Assembly: GCA_902475455.1 (NCBI GenBank)
Contig: CABRZO010000017.1
Coordinates: 1-23,494, forward strand
Reading direction: 5' to 3'
DNA: 23,494 nt
From: an uncultured Eubacteriales bacterium
Lineage (GTDB): Bacteria; Bacillota; Clostridia; Oscillospirales; Oscillospiraceae
How positions within the stretch are numbered: the first letter of the stretch is position 1; each line of letters begins with the position of its first letter. Below are positions 1-7,238 of this stretch, piece after piece. The translations under genes were made by a program, and so were the position numbers. The notes beneath the pieces are model-generated. The model worked only from the letters and a program-made list of their open reading frames with translations, was not told the DNA's origin and did no database searches.

Positions 1-166
1 CCTGCTGGTCGTGAATATCCCCCTGAATGACCGTCAGATTTTGATTGGTTTCTGTTATCTTTTGTGCGTTGCGTACATAGGCCGTGACATGGTGACCGCT
101 TTGCAATGCATGCTTAACGGCCCATTTTCCAATTCCTCCAGTTGCCCCAAATATAATCACATTCAT
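1..166 (-). CDS. NAD(P)-binding Rossmann oxidoreductase, NmrA/atypical SDR type (partial)
   Basis: Only the first 55 codons lie in the window; the gene runs off the left edge. The visible protein begins MNVIIFGATGGIGKWAVKHA, a beta-strand followed by the GATGGIG dinucleotide-binding loop (residues 7-13) and a helix. A second strand (HVTAYVRN) and an IQGD segment follow, as in NmrA-like and atypical short-chain dehydrogenases that bind NAD(P)H. The start at 166 has an AGGAGCT Shine-Dalgarno a few bases upstream. The substrate cannot be read from this fragment. It diverges from an HxlR regulator gene; in Bacillus, such pairs often control electrophile- or quinone-responsive reductases, so a stress or detoxification role is a reasonable inference. 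Confidence is high for the fold and low for the function. Confidence 0.8.
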   Translation of the reverse strand, partial: MNVIIFGATGGIGKWAVKHALQSGHHVTAYVRNAQKITETNQNLTVIQGDIHDQQ

Positions 167-198
167 AAATATAGCTCCTTTTACGGGTTACAAACTTA

Positions 199-227
199 AT
201 CTTAGATTTTATAATTAAAAAATACAA
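199..227 (-). promoter_or_regulatory. Putative promoter of the Rossmann oxidoreductase gene
   Basis: Read on the minus strand, TTGTAT (222-227) and TAAGAT (199-204) are separated by exactly 17 bases. This predicts a transcript start near 192 and a leader of about 25 bases before the start codon at 166. The -35 box abuts the inverted repeats bound, presumably, by the HxlR regulator. It is a sequence match only, in AT-rich DNA where chance matches are common. Confidence 0.35.
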
Positions 228-267
228 GTACCATATTAAAATAGAGGTACTATTTAAAATGATAGTA
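227..267. promoter_or_regulatory. Candidate HxlR operator: two overlapping inverted repeats
   Basis: Two perfect 6-bp inverted repeats overlap here: AGTACC (227-232) with GGTACT (246-251), and TACTAT (248-253) with ATAGTA (262-267, 8-base spacer). The TACT/AGTA half sites resemble those described for HxlR-family regulators such as YodB and CatR of Bacillus. The first repeat touches the predicted -35 box of the divergent oxidoreductase gene and the second sits just before the regulator's ribosome binding site, so autoregulation plus control of the neighbour is plausible. Confidence 0.45.
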
Positions 268-278
268 TTGGAGATTTT

Positions 279-623
279 ATGAGAAACGATTATACAGACA
301 ATATTGAAGCTTGTCCCATTGGGAAGGTGCAGAAAATAATTCGAGGTAAATGGACGATGGTGATTATCTATCACCTGAGCCAAAGCCATGTTTTGAGATT
401 CAGCGAATTGAAACGCAAAATGCCTCAAGTGACAGAAGCCAACCTCACAAAAGAGCTGCGCACCCTGGAGGCCTATGGAATAATTCATCGGGAGATTTAT
501 CGTGAGGTCCCGCCCAGAGTAGAATATTCTTTAACTGCTGTCGGCACAAAGTTTGTCCCTGTTTTAGAAGCGCTTGAAACATGGGCTTTGGAATATGAAG
601 CGGCACAAAGTGAGATTCAGTGA
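279..623 (+). CDS. HxlR-family winged-helix transcriptional regulator
   Basis: This 114-residue protein has the usual size and order of the HxlR (MarR-like, DUF24) family. It has a short N-terminus with a Cys-Pro pair at residues 12-13, then the GKWTMVIIYHL helix, the FSELKRKMPQVTEANLTKELRTLEAYGII helix-turn-helix, and a wing ending PPRVEYSLTAVG. HxlR proteins bind DNA as dimers. The N-terminal cysteine is the thiol sensor in YodB and HypR, so Cys12 may sense electrophiles or oxidants; that is inference. The start is supported by GGAG at 270-273. The gene diverges from a Rossmann oxidoreductase gene with inverted repeats between them, the normal arrangement for a local regulator. This segment is visibly more AT-rich than the genes after 736. 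Confidence 0.92.
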   Translation: MRNDYTDNIEACPIGKVQKIIRGKWTMVIIYHLSQSHVLRFSELKRKMPQVTEANLTKELRTLEAYGIIHREIYREVPPRVEYSLTAVGTKFVPVLEALETWALEYEAAQSEIQ

Positions 624-661
624 TTTGAAATGAGGCACGCTTTCTTTGTCGCTGGAACTCT

Positions 662-680
662 ACGAAAATTCGTATATAAT
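662..680 (+). promoter_or_regulatory. Putative -10 box with overlapping small inverted repeat
   Basis: A perfect TATAAT lies at 675-680, about 55 bases before the ATG at 736. Immediately upstream is a 5-bp inverted repeat, ACGAA (662-666) and TTCGT (669-673). There is no good -35 box at 17 bases (CTGGAA); TTGTCG at 646-651 is too far away. A weak promoter that needs an activator or is controlled at the repeat is possible. The assignment rests on the -10 match alone. Confidence 0.35.
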
Positions 681-735
681 AAAAGCAGTCCTACGATTAA
701 AGAACACAAACGATTCATCTATTGGGAGGTGCGAG

Positions 736-1938
736 ATGGAAGGTTATTTATCGATTCGGGAGGCGGCGGAAAAATGGGGCGTGTCCGGGCGCCGTATCAA
801 CCAATACTGTTCCGAGGGTCGTATCCCCGGTGCAAAACGCTTCGGCGGCTCCTGGGCCATTCCAGAAGATGCGGAGAAACCCGGCGATCCCCGTAAACAG
901 AAAAAACAGGCCGCATCTGCTGCTGCCTCCAAAGCGCCGGAACTGTTTTCCAGCCTCATGCCCCTGATGAACACCCCATTTCAGCCGGGACGCTGTGTGG
1001 AGACCATTCAAAATATGAAAGCCGGCCCCCAAAAGGATATTGCTTTGGCAGAGTACCATTATTTCACCGGGCAGGCAGAAAAGACCATGCAGGAAACAGA
1101 ATGGTACCTCACCGCAGAGGATCGGGGCATCCGGCTTTCGGCCTGCTGGCTGTTCGCCTATTCCTGCCTGACCATGGGGCGGATCGACCATGCCCGCCGT
1201 GCCTTGCAGGAAATCCGGAAGACGCTGGAGGCCAGCGGAGAGACCGATCCGGCGGCCCGTGCCATGGATGCTTTTGTGGCGTTTGCGGCGGTAGTGCTGC
1301 TGCACCTGCCTCTGCCGGAGGAAGTACCGCCGGCAGAGTCGTTTTTGCCGCTGCTACCCCCCGGTGTGCGGGCCTTTGCCCTGTATGTGCAGGCCCACTA
1401 TCTGTATCTGAAGGAGCAGTATGCCCTTAGCGCAGGAATGGTGGAAGCCACCCTGGCCATGGGCGCCGGTGCCTACCCCATCTCTGCCATCTATTTACAC
1501 CTGGTGGCGGTGATGGACTATATGGGCATGAAACAGACGGCCCGGGCCCGGGCCCATCTTCTCGCAGCCTGGGAGCTTGCCCGCCCGGATGATTTGATTG
1601 AAGCCTTCGGGGAGCATCACGGCCTTTTGGGCGCCATGCTGGAGGCCACCATCAAACCCAACTGGCCGGACGATTTCAAGCGAATTATCGACATTACCTA
1701 TCGTTTCTCTTCCGGCTGGCGTAGAGTTCATAACCCGGTGACCGGGCATGATGTGGCGGACGATTTGACCACCACCGAGTTTGCCATTGCCATGCTGGCG
1801 GCCCGGGGCTGGACGACCCAGGAGATTGCAGAACACCTGAATATTTCCGCAAATACGGTAAAAACCCACATTTCCGAGGCCATGAAAAAGCTTCAGGTGG
1901 CAAATCGGAAGAGTCTGAAACAGTATATGCTCCGATAG
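736..1938 (+). CDS. Two-headed regulator: excisionase/MerR-like HTH plus LuxR-type HTH
   Basis: The protein is 400 residues from the ATG at 736, chosen because GGGAGG (724-729) lies just upstream; an in-frame ATG 90 bases earlier has no such site. Residues 1-50 (GYLSIREAAEKWGVSGRRINQ, then GRIPGAKRFGGSWAIPEDAEKP) look like an excisionase/MerR-type winged helix. Residues about 342-400 (LTTTEFAIAMLAARGWTTQEIAEHLNISANTVKTHISEAMKKL, shown here in parts) form a LuxR/GerE helix-turn-helix. The alanine- and leucine-rich middle looks like helical TPR-type repeats for ligand or protein sensing. No receiver or kinase domain is visible. It lies directly upstream of the large surface protein gene, so local control of that gene is likely but inferred. 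The signal it senses is unknown. Confidence 0.85.
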   Translation: MEGYLSIREAAEKWGVSGRRINQYCSEGRIPGAKRFGGSWAIPEDAEKPGDPRKQKKQAASAAASKAPELFSSLMPLMNTPFQPGRCVETIQNMKAGPQKDIALAEYHYFTGQAEKTMQETEWYLTAEDRGIRLSACWLFAYSCLTMGRIDHARRALQEIRKTLEASGETDPAARAMDAFVAFAAVVLLHLPLPEEVPPAESFLPLLPPGVRAFALYVQAHYLYLKEQYALSAGMVEATLAMGAGAYPISAIYLHLVAVMDYMGMKQTARARAHLLAAWELARPDDLIEAFGEHHGLLGAMLEATIKPNWPDDFKRIIDITYRFSSGWRRVHNPVTGHDVADDLTTTEFAIAMLAARGWTTQEIAEHLNISANTVKTHISEAMKKLQVANRKSLKQYMLR

Positions 1939-1968
1939 AAAAACACCACTTGAGAGAAGCGATCCTCC

Positions 1969-1991
1969 CCCATTTCAGGGGTCAAAATGGG
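1969..1991 (+). other. Small hairpin after the LuxR-type regulator
   Basis: CCCATTT (1969-1975) and AAATGGG (1985-1991) form a 7-bp inverted repeat around a 9-base loop, about 30 bases after the regulator's stop codon. There is no U-tract behind it, so it is not a standard intrinsic terminator. It could be a weak 3' stabilising hairpin or an operator. Confidence 0.3.
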
Positions 1992-2011
1992 TAATAGCAA
2001 TGCCTCTGTGC

Positions 2012-2039
2012 TTACGGTAAAATAATAGTACAGTATACA
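2012..2039 (+). promoter_or_regulatory. Putative promoter of the surface protein gene
   Basis: TTACGG (2012-2017) and TATACA (2034-2039) are separated by 16 bases. A transcript starting near 2046 would have a leader of about 110 bases containing the nested inverted repeats at 2072-2126. The match to the sigma-A consensus is moderate. Confidence 0.3.
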
Positions 2040-2071
2040 GATTTGGCAGACTGGAACCCATTCAGCAATGA

Positions 2072-2126
2072 CTGCGGCGCCTGCATCCGGCCCCGGATGC
2101 CGCCACCACGGGCAAAACAACCGCAG
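2072..2126 (+). promoter_or_regulatory. Structured leader RNA upstream of the surface protein gene
   Basis: Two nested inverted repeats lie in the leader: an outer stem CTGCGG (2072-2077) with CCGCAG (2121-2126), and an inner stem GCATCCGG (2083-2090) with CCGGATGC (2093-2100) separated by only two bases. No U-tract follows, so it does not look like an intrinsic terminator. It ends about 20 bases before the ribosome binding site. It may be an RNA leader structure, or the near-perfect inner palindrome may be a protein operator. Confidence 0.4.
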
Positions 2127-2157
2127 CATAGCACCCCCGAAAAGAGGAGGAAGCAAG

Positions 2158-4116
2158 ATGAAAAAACGATTCTTTGCCGCATTGCTCTGCCTGTGCCTGC
2201 TGGCAGCTGCCCTGCCCACGGCAACACTGGCAGCGGATCCCCATGATCACACCGGATGGATAGAGCTGACGGCTGAAAGCATTCAAACCTACGTCTCCGC
2301 CGACGGCAAATATGCGCTTGGGGACGGCAACTACTATCTAGGGGAGAATGTACAAGGTGATTTCACCGTGGATGGCACAGTCACCCTCTGCCTCAACGGT
2401 TATACCCTCACGGGTACGGGTACTGACTCCGTCATCATCGTCAACAGCGGCACCTTTACCCTCACTGACTGCTCCGAAGGGGAAACCGGCAAAGTCACCG
2501 GCGGAAATGCAAGGCTATCGGGCGGCGGTGTACTTGTGGCATATTCAGATGAAGCTTATGATTCCGGCGGTGTCACATTCAATCTGGAGGGCGGCAACAT
2601 CACGGGCAATCAGGTCGGCCTCAGCTATAGCGGTTACAGTGTCGGCAGCGGCGGCGGTGTTTGCGTGGAGCCTGGCAATCACTTTTATATGACCGGCGGC
2701 AATATTACGGACAATATTGCTGGTTCTGGTGGCAACGGCGTATATTTGGAAAACCATACCACTTTCACCATGAGCGGCGGAACCATTGCGAACAACAAAG
2801 ATATGGGCACAAATAGCGCTGGCGGCGGTGTGTTTTTTAGTAGTGGCACCTTCACCATGACCGGCGGCGCCATCACGGGCAATGAGACTGGCCAGCGAGG
2901 CGGTGGTATATATCTTGGTAGTGGCACCTTCACCATGTCCGGCGGTACAATTTCCAACAACACTACTGAATATGGCGATGGCGGCGGTGTGTATATGTAT
3001 GACGGCACCTTCACCATGACCGGCGGAACCATCACAGGCAATGTTTCTGGCAGCGACGCCGGCGGTGTGTGTGCGAGCGATGGCACCTTCAGCATGACCG
3101 GCGGCAGCATTGCGGACAATAAGGCCAGCAATATCGGCGGCGTAGAAGTAAGCCGAGGTACCTTCAGCATGACCGGCGGCAGTATTACTGGAAATACAGC
3201 TACGGGCAACTACGAATCCAGCACAATGTGCGGCGGTGTGCAGGTGAATTTTTATGGTTCCATAGAGATGAGCGGTACGCCTGTTATCAAAGACAATACT
3301 TTCTCAGGTGGCATCAGAAACCTTCACTTCTTTAATCTTCAGAATAATGTGAAGCCTTATGTAACGATCAAGGGCCCGCTGAATACAGGCGCTTACATTG
3401 GCGTTACCACCAATCAGTATACGGCCTTTACCTCCGGCTACAATGCGCAGAATGTGTCGGACCCGTCAAAATATTTCTTCTCCGACGATTCGAGCCTGGG
3501 CGTCCGGCTGAATTCTGACGGCGAAGCGGAGCTGGTTCCGGGCACATACACCATCCGCTATGTCCAGCAGGACGAGACCCAGGAGATCGATTATACCCTG
3601 GGGCAGGACATCACCCTGGAGCAGCCGGACGGCGATGGCGAGATGGGCTGGGCCCTGAATAAGGGAAGCCTCACAGCGGAATATGCCGGCGGCGCCACAA
3701 TTCCCGGCGGACTGGGAAAGACCCCCGGGGAAACCATCACCCTCTACGCCGTATCCCAGAGCAGTCTTGCCACCAATGTGGAGCTGCGCAGCAACGGCGG
3801 CTACATCCAGTGGAAATATGTGGACGAAGGAGATGACGCCTGGCGCAATCTGGCCGCCCTTTCCGACCTTACCGGCGCAGCCGGTCAGGACGGCAGAGAG
3901 GTGGAGCTGCAGGTAGCCGATGGCTATATTCAGTGGCGCTATGAGGACGGTGCCTGGTCCAATCTGCTTGACCTTTCCACCCTGCAGGGCAACGACGGCA
4001 AAGACGGCGTCACCCCCCAGCTTCGCATCAACCCTGACACCAATGAGTGGGAGGTGCAAAACCTGGGATTCTCTGGGTGTGAGCGCCACAGGCGCAGACG
4101 GTCAGGATGGCCGTGA
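2158..4116 (+). CDS. Surface protein, N-terminal part: signal peptide, beta-helix, first repeat module (frameshifted)
   Basis: The start at 2158 follows GAGGAGG and begins a clear Sec signal peptide (MKKRFFAALLCLCLLAAALP, with a cleavage site near residues 25-26, Ala-Ala before Asp-Pro). About eight copies of a roughly 26-30-residue unit with FTMTGGxIxGN and GGGVY follow from about residue 140, forming a right-handed parallel beta-helix of the pectate-lyase-like kind. A linker (GTYTIRYVQQDETQEIDYTLG) resembles bacterial surface repeat domains. From about residue 541 comes the first VELRSNGGYIQWKYV / NPDTNEWEV module. The frame is lost at 4065-4067, giving an out-of-frame tail and a stop at 4116. 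As written, this is a 652-residue secreted protein without an anchor. The continuation lies in the next frame at 4067-5563. The role is probably adhesion or cell-surface display; the ligand is unknown. Confidence 0.8.
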   Translation: MKKRFFAALLCLCLLAAALPTATLAADPHDHTGWIELTAESIQTYVSADGKYALGDGNYYLGENVQGDFTVDGTVTLCLNGYTLTGTGTDSVIIVNSGTFTLTDCSEGETGKVTGGNARLSGGGVLVAYSDEAYDSGGVTFNLEGGNITGNQVGLSYSGYSVGSGGGVCVEPGNHFYMTGGNITDNIAGSGGNGVYLENHTTFTMSGGTIANNKDMGTNSAGGGVFFSSGTFTMTGGAITGNETGQRGGGIYLGSGTFTMSGGTISNNTTEYGDGGGVYMYDGTFTMTGGTITGNVSGSDAGGVCASDGTFSMTGGSIADNKASNIGGVEVSRGTFSMTGGSITGNTATGNYESSTMCGGVQVNFYGSIEMSGTPVIKDNTFSGGIRNLHFFNLQNNVKPYVTIKGPLNTGAYIGVTTNQYTAFTSGYNAQNVSDPSKYFFSDDSSLGVRLNSDGEAELVPGTYTIRYVQQDETQEIDYTLGQDITLEQPDGDGEMGWALNKGSLTAEYAGGATIPGGLGKTPGETITLYAVSQSSLATNVELRSNGGYIQWKYVDEGDDAWRNLAALSDLTGAAGQDGREVELQVADGYIQWRYEDGAWSNLLDLSTLQGNDGKDGVTPQLRINPDTNEWEVQNLGFSGCERHRRRRSGWP

Positions 4117-4882
4117 AGTGGAGCTGCGCAACAACGGCACCCATATCCAGTGGCGGTATGTGGGCGAGGACGACAATGCCTGGCGTGATCTGGCGGCTAT
4201 TTCCGACCTCACCGGCGCAGCCGGTCAGGACGGCGTCGATGGCAGAGAGGTTGAGCTGCAAGTGGCCAATGGCTATATCCAGTGGCGCTATAAGGACGGG
4301 TCCTGGTCCAACCTGCTGGACCTTTCCGACCTCACCGGTGCAGCCGGTCAGGACGGCCAGGATGGGGAAGACGGCATTACCCCCCAGCTCCGCATCAACC
4401 CTGACACCAATGAGTGGGAGGTGTCCTACGATAACGGCGCCACCTGGGCTTCGCTGGGTGTGAACGCCACAGGTCCTGCGGGCCAGGACGGCCAGAATGG
4501 CCGTGAAGTGGAGCTGCGCAACAACGGCACCCATATCCAGTGGAAATATGTGGACGAGGATGAAGATGCCTGGCGTGATCTGGCAGATATTTCTGACCTC
4601 GCCGGCGCAGCCGGTGCGGACGGTCAGGATGGCCAGGACGGTGCCGACGGCCGGGAGGTGGAGCTCCAGGTGGCCAACGGCTATATCCAGTGGCGCTATG
4701 AGGGCGGTACCTGGTCCAACCTGCTTGACCTGTCTGACCTCACCGGCGCAACCGGTCAGGATGGCCAGGATGGGGAAGACGGAGTTACCCCCCAGCTCCG
4801 CATCAACCCTGACACCAATGAGTGGGAGGTGTCCTACGATAACGGCGCCACTTGGTCTTCGCTGGGCGTGAATGCCACAGGC
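3778..4882 (+). repeat. Three tandem coding modules in the surface protein gene
   Basis: Near-identical units start at 3778, 4118 and 4508, each opening with GTGGAGCTGCGCA. Units two and three are about 390 bases apart; unit one is about 340 because its Gly-x-Asp linker is shorter and the SYDNGATW segment is missing. Each unit encodes VELRxNG-IQWxYV, AWRDLA-SDLTGA, REVELQVANGYIQWRY, NLLDLS, GxDG and PQLRINPDTNEWEV in order. The high DNA identity between units invites recombination and assembly errors. Confidence 0.85.
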
Positions 4883-5563
4883 TCCGACGGTCAGGATGGA
4901 CAGACCCCCACCATAGGTACAAACGGCAACTGGTGGATCGGCGGCGTTGACACTGGTATTCCGGCAACAGGCAGTGACGGCGCTGACGGTCAGGACGGAC
5001 AAGATGGTAAAGACGGCGAGGACGGTCAGACCCCCTATGTCGGCAGCAACGGCAACTGGTGGATTGGAACCACCGACACCGGCATTAGTGCCGCGGGTGC
5101 GAATGGCGTAGCTGGCCAGAATGGCGCAGCCGGCACGAATGGCGCAGATGGCCAGGACGGCGTTGACGGCAAAAATGGTGCAGACGGCGCAGATGGCCAG
5201 GACGGCGCGGATGGCGTTGGAATTGCCAACATCGAGATCAACGAAAACGGCGAGCTGATTGTCACCCTCACCGACGGTACGGAGAAGAATCTCGGCAATG
5301 TGCAAGGCGCTGACGGCGCGGGGATCTCCGGCGTTTCCATCAACGAAAACGGCGAACTGGTCTTCACCCTCACCAACGGCACCGAACTGAACGCCGGGGT
5401 TGTTCGGACGGCGGAAACGGCTGCTGCTATGGGCAGCACAGAGATTGCCAACCTGAAAACCCTTGTGTATGTTTCCGTGGGAATCGCCGGTGTTTCTCTG
5501 GCCGGAATGATTGGCATGCTGGTGTTCATGCTCGTCAAGCGTAAAGTACCGATTGAAAGTTGA
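4067..5563 (+). pseudogene. Surface protein, C-terminal part: repeat modules, acidic Gly-x-Asp repeats, membrane anchor (frameshifted fragment)
   Basis: This frame continues the 2158-4116 protein after the frameshift, beginning DSLGVSATGADGQDGREVEL. It carries two more complete modules with the REVELRNNG, IQWKYV, NPDTNEWEV and SYDNGATW motifs, two NGNWWIG/DTGI units, an acidic collagen-like stretch rich in GQDG, GADG and GEDG, and two INENGEL/TLTDGTE units. It ends with one hydrophobic helix (VYVSVGIAGVSLAGMIGMLV) and a positive KRK tail, a C-terminal membrane anchor with no LPxTG motif. No convincing ribosome binding site or start lies at its beginning; the nearest in-frame start-like codons are inside the module. 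It is best read as the distal half of one gene of about 1,130 codons, broken by one base or by a sequencing error. Confidence 0.8.
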
Positions 5564-5600
5564 ACATAGAACTGTACTTAAAGAACTTCACAGCCCCTCA

Positions 5601-5633
5601 GGCCCTGCGGCATCAAAGCCGCAGGGCCTTTTT
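5601..5633 (+). terminator. Strong intrinsic terminator after the surface protein gene
   Basis: GGCCCTGCGGC (5601-5611) and GCCGCAGGGCC (5618-5628) form a perfect 11-bp GC-rich stem with a 6-base loop, followed by TTTTT. It lies 38 bases after the stop at 5563. Confidence 0.92.
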
Positions 5634-5700
5634 GGTGCCACAGACGAAATACGGGGAAAGATCAAATTTAGACAGAAAATACAGAAACACGTGGCGGCTA

Positions 5701-5746
5701 AAAAGGGGACACCGAGATGCAGCAGCATCTCGGTGCCTCTTTTACG
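5701..5746. terminator. Bidirectional terminator-like element, copy 1
   Basis: CACCGAGATGC (5710-5720) and GCATCTCGGTG (5725-5735) form a perfect 11-bp stem with an AGCA loop. It is flanked by AAAAGGGG on the left and CTCTTTTACG on the right, so it can work in both directions between the converging surface protein and PucR genes. A close relative lies at 14765-14811. Confidence 0.8.
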
Positions 5747-5758
5747 TTAAAATGCAGA

Positions 5759-7021
5759 TCATTGATGCCGGAGGGTGGGATTGAGCTGCATTCTTTGCTC
5801 ATAGTCCAGGGCCACAGTGGCCCCATAGTATTCAAGAATGTGGAAAGAGAACATCAAATGGAAGGTGGCCTCGGCGTCCTGCAGATCCACACCGGTGAGC
5901 TCGGTGATCTTTTCCATCCGGTTGTTCATGGTGTTGCGGTGGATGAACAGCTTTGCGGAGGCCTCCGCCGTGCTGTGGTGGCAGAATAAAAAGGCGTGGA
6001 GGGTGTCCAGCAGGCTGGTGCCGTGGAGCCGGTCATAGGTGGCCAGAATGAAAATGGCGGAGTGGCAGAAGTCCATGATGTTCTGCTGCTTGCCGCATAC
6101 CTCCAGGGCGTGGTAGACGGAGAATTTGTCATAGAAAAACAGATGCTCCTGACTGTGGAATAGCTGGCCCATCTCCAGAGCCTTGTCGGATTCCAGATTG
6201 GCCTGGGCCAGTTGCAGCAGGGATTCTGTATTCCGGCTGATGCCCGCCTCCAGATCGTGCTGTGTTAAAAATTCAATGAGGGTGTGGAAAAGAACCCCGT
6301 CCTTCAGGGTGTTTTGGCAGACCGGCAGGATCATCTTGATCTGATCGGCATACACAAAACAGGTGGCGGAAGGCAGCAATTCCTCCAGCTGCCGCAGGGT
6401 GACCTCCAGGTTCGGCTGCTCCAGAGCCTGCCCGCTCTGGGGCCGCAGGGATACCACCCGGAAATCGCCGTCCAAATGCCAGTGAAAGTAGTTGCACCGC
6501 TCCTGAATGTAGGCGGGCTCCGCATGGTGCCCTTCCAGCAGATCCGCAATAAAGAAGTCCAGCATGTCCTGAGGAGTTCCCATATAGCGGAGCTCTTTTT
6601 TCAGGTGCAGAAAGATGACGTCCGCCAGAAAAGCGATGGTGTCGGAATCCTCCTGGGTGGGAATGCCGTTATAGCAGGGAATTTCCAGAAACCCGATGAG
6701 CTGATCTCCCTGAGCAATGACAGTGCGGAGGATGGGGAAGTTCTGATTGTCTGTATCCAGGATGGGACGGTGCTCCGCCAGGGCCCGCCGGTGGACTCGG
6801 GCCACTGCCTGATTGACTGGAACACAGTGTTTTCTCGCAATCTCCATCCATTTGGGGTCTTTCAGGTCCGGCTCCTCCGACATGCAGAGAACCTGATGGG
6901 CCAGATCGGTGAGAATAATGGGATTACCCACCAGATCCCGGCCATAGCCAATCATTTCCGGCAGGGTTTTGGCGTGAAACAACTTGTGCATCATGGCTAT
7001 CCTGCTGACGGTCTCTCCCAT
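5759..7021 (-). CDS. PucR/CdaR-family transcriptional regulator
   Basis: The protein is 420 residues, starting at 7021 where GGAGGAGG lies about ten bases upstream. Longer in-frame starts would overlap the predicted promoter. The C-terminus (about residues 337-400: LLDTLHAFLFCHHSTAEASA, then LFIHRNTMNNRMEKITELTG) is the PucR-type helix-turn-helix, with the family's typical H/YRNTxxxRxxKIxxLTG pattern. The N-terminal half (GNPIILTDLAHQVLCMSEEP and following) looks like a GAF/PAS-type sensor, and the middle like the CdaR GGDEF-like domain. PucR proteins are usually local activators that respond to a catabolic substrate. It diverges from the flavoprotein operon at 7239, so it most likely controls that operon. 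The ligand is not known. Confidence 0.9.
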   Translation of the reverse strand: MGETVSRIAMMHKLFHAKTLPEMIGYGRDLVGNPIILTDLAHQVLCMSEEPDLKDPKWMEIARKHCVPVNQAVARVHRRALAEHRPILDTDNQNFPILRTVIAQGDQLIGFLEIPCYNGIPTQEDSDTIAFLADVIFLHLKKELRYMGTPQDMLDFFIADLLEGHHAEPAYIQERCNYFHWHLDGDFRVVSLRPQSGQALEQPNLEVTLRQLEELLPSATCFVYADQIKMILPVCQNTLKDGVLFHTLIEFLTQHDLEAGISRNTESLLQLAQANLESDKALEMGQLFHSQEHLFFYDKFSVYHALEVCGKQQNIMDFCHSAIFILATYDRLHGTSLLDTLHAFLFCHHSTAEASAKLFIHRNTMNNRMEKITELTGVDLQDAEATFHLMFSFHILEYYGATVALDYEQRMQLNPTLRHQ

Positions 7022-7055
7022 TGTGAACAGGCCTCCTCCGCGAAAACTATGTTCC

Positions 7056-7084
7056 ATTATATTGTTTTTCTGCTCAAAAAGCAA
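7056..7084 (-). promoter_or_regulatory. Sigma-A-type promoter of the PucR gene
   Basis: On the minus strand TTGCTT (7079-7084) and a perfect TATAAT (7056-7061) are separated by 17 bases. Transcription would start near 7049 and give a leader of about 28 bases before the start at 7021, which also supports that start codon. Confidence 0.65.
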
Positions 7085-7109
7085 ACCGGCTGTTTGGCGG
7101 GCCTGTGCA

Positions 7110-7121
7110 GAATGTACATTC
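7110..7121. promoter_or_regulatory. Candidate operator: perfect palindrome GAATGTACATTC
   Basis: A perfect 12-bp palindrome lies in the shared intergenic region, about 25 bases upstream of the PucR promoter's -35 box and about 120 bases before the first flavoprotein gene. Its position suits a regulator binding site that acts on both divergent units. Binding by the PucR protein is inference. Confidence 0.45.
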
Positions 7122-7238
7122 GTTCCGGGAAAGAGTATGCAAACCGCTCTTGGGGCCGAAAAACTGATTTTGTTAAACTGATCACAAAGATAAGCGGGGC
7201 GGCCATAGTTCCGGCCCGGTGTGACAGGAGGTTTTTAC

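Noticed and set aside
2068..2157. Upstream in-frame start of the surface protein
   Set aside because: Starting at 2068 would put 30 polar residues before an obvious signal peptide; GAGGAGG just before 2158 fixes the start.
2690..5220. Regularly spaced repeats resembling a CRISPR array
   Set aside because: The repeats are in-frame coding units (beta-helix turns, modules and Gly-x-Asp triplets), with no unique spacers of constant length and no cas genes.
4028..5305. 425-codon antisense frame over the surface protein repeats
   Set aside because: Its repeats mirror the tandem modules of the plus strand; it is a by-product of the Gly-x-Asp codons.
7094..7112. Possible sigma-54 promoter (TGGCGG...TGC) upstream of the flavoprotein operon
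   Set aside because: The GG and GC elements are one base too close for the -24/-12 spacing, and no sigma-54 activator is nearby.
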